Assembly (NCBI GenBank): GCA_023417955.1
Contig: JAEZDW010000103.1
Span: 1 to 6,155 of the forward strand
Length of the DNA: 6,155 nucleotides
Source of the DNA: Bacteroidota bacterium
GTDB lineage: Bacteria; Bacteroidota; Bacteroidia; Cytophagales; Cyclobacteriaceae
Reading direction: 5' to 3'
Made by a program: the position numbers and the translations under genes. The notes below the pieces were generated by a model. That model did not search any database and was not told the origin of the DNA. It saw nothing but the letters and a program-made list of their open reading frames with translations. This document shows, piece by piece, positions 5,650 through 6,155 of the stretch; position 1 is the stretch's first letter; every line of letters starts with the position of its first letter.

Positions 5650-6155
5650 TTACGCAGAAGGTGGCACCGAAGGCAAAATATTTTTTTGCCGGAGTAATAC
5701 CGAAGAAATCAGGGTTATCAAAACACCGACAGGAAAGATCTCAAACAACGTCATCCCAAATCGTATTGCGGGGTTTTTGTACAGTTCGGAAAACTCTTCC
5801 ATTTCCTTTCGCGTGGCTGCCACTTCATCGGACGTGGCACCTGCAGCAATTTTCTCTTCGACGTAGTAGTCGCTCATTCGCGCCATGAAATCACCGGCAA
5901 TAGTATGGTAGCATACTTCCCACGTTAGCGCATACATAATCGATGCAATAACTGTAATGGCCAGTCCGACACCGAACGCCTTTCCAAACGTGATTTCACC
6001 GCCAAGGTGTTCGCGATAACGCCTGATCGCAAAAAAGATTACCGAGAGTGCGATGACCATGGAGGCGTATCCCACATAGGTCCCGGAATTGAAATTAAGA
6101 ATACCCTTCTCGTGTAGCGGCAACGAAAGGGCAAGCATGGCCGACACGATTACGC
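5650..6155 (-). CDS. DUF4199 family membrane protein (5' end outside the window)
   Basis: Membrane protein of unknown function, from a family found mainly in Bacteroidota. The frame is open to the window edge, so the start lies beyond base 6155. The GTG at 6145-6147 is unlikely to be the real start, because family members have roughly a dozen more residues before the 'VSAM' segment. About 167 residues are visible. Numbering from that GTG: an N-terminal hydrophobic segment (VSAMLALSLPLH), a second helix about 24-42 (YVGYASMVIALSVIFFAI), the conserved GGEITFGKAFGVGL leading into a third helix about 57-79, a hydrophilic helical stretch 82-125 (FMARMSDYYVEEKIAAGAT, EMEEFSELYKNP), and a fourth helix about 130-152 (FEIFPVGVLITLISSVLL). 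This layout matches the family from end to end, so apart from the missing start the protein looks complete. It is codirectional with the permease 222 bases downstream, and cotranscription is possible but not shown. Confidence 0.9.
   Translation of the reverse strand, partial: VIVSAMLALSLPLHEKGILNFNSGTYVGYASMVIALSVIFFAIRRYREHLGGEITFGKAFGVGLAITVIASIMYALTWEVCYHTIAGDFMARMSDYYVEEKIAAGATSDEVAATRKEMEEFSELYKNPAIRFGMTLFEIFPVGVLITLISSVLLRQKNILPSVPPSA

Overview
The window looks like a piece of a Bacteroidota chromosome, probably from the Chitinophagales/Sphingobacteriales side of the phylum. Three protein types point there: a DUF4199 membrane protein, an FtsX/MacB-type permease whose N-terminus has the usual Bacteroidota pattern, and a soluble multi-PAS histidine kinase with an 'FAHIISHNLRAPVANI' H-box. 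Base composition is mid-range, and no Shine-Dalgarno sequence is evident before any gene, which also fits. No database search was possible, so the placement is an inference.

Layout. On the + strand are a TrmH/SpoU-family RNA 2'-O-methyltransferase (111-902) and, after a short gap, a 768-residue soluble sensor histidine kinase with four PAS domains (987-3293). On the - strand, facing them, are a half-length FtsX-type ABC permease (4180-5427) and a DUF4199 membrane protein cut by the right edge of the window (5650-6155). No mobile-element genes, tRNA, rRNA or CRISPR were seen.

The unusual part is the roughly 890-base convergent region between kinase and permease (3294-4179). It holds two long inverted repeats of nearly equal size, 3512-3703 and 3817-4014. 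Each arm is a ladder of degenerate 11-base units kept in register, so every unit in the left arm faces a unit in the right arm. The two elements share this architecture (outer A/T-richer units, inner CCTGG-type units, 11-base step) but their outer unit sequences differ. Eleven base pairs is about one turn of an A-form RNA duplex, so a transcript would fold into a long rod with the same bases on the same face at each turn. A GGAT-rich purine tract lies between the two elements, and a small low-confidence ORF (4023-4190) lies after the second.

How the genes work together: there is no obvious shared pathway. The methyltransferase and kinase are codirectional and could be cotranscribed. The kinase has no response regulator in view. 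The permease has no ATPase in view and lacks the second half usual for its family. The repeat region sits where the two converging transcripts would end, which suggests, without proof, a role as a transcript-end or barrier element, or a family of intergenic palindromic repeats.
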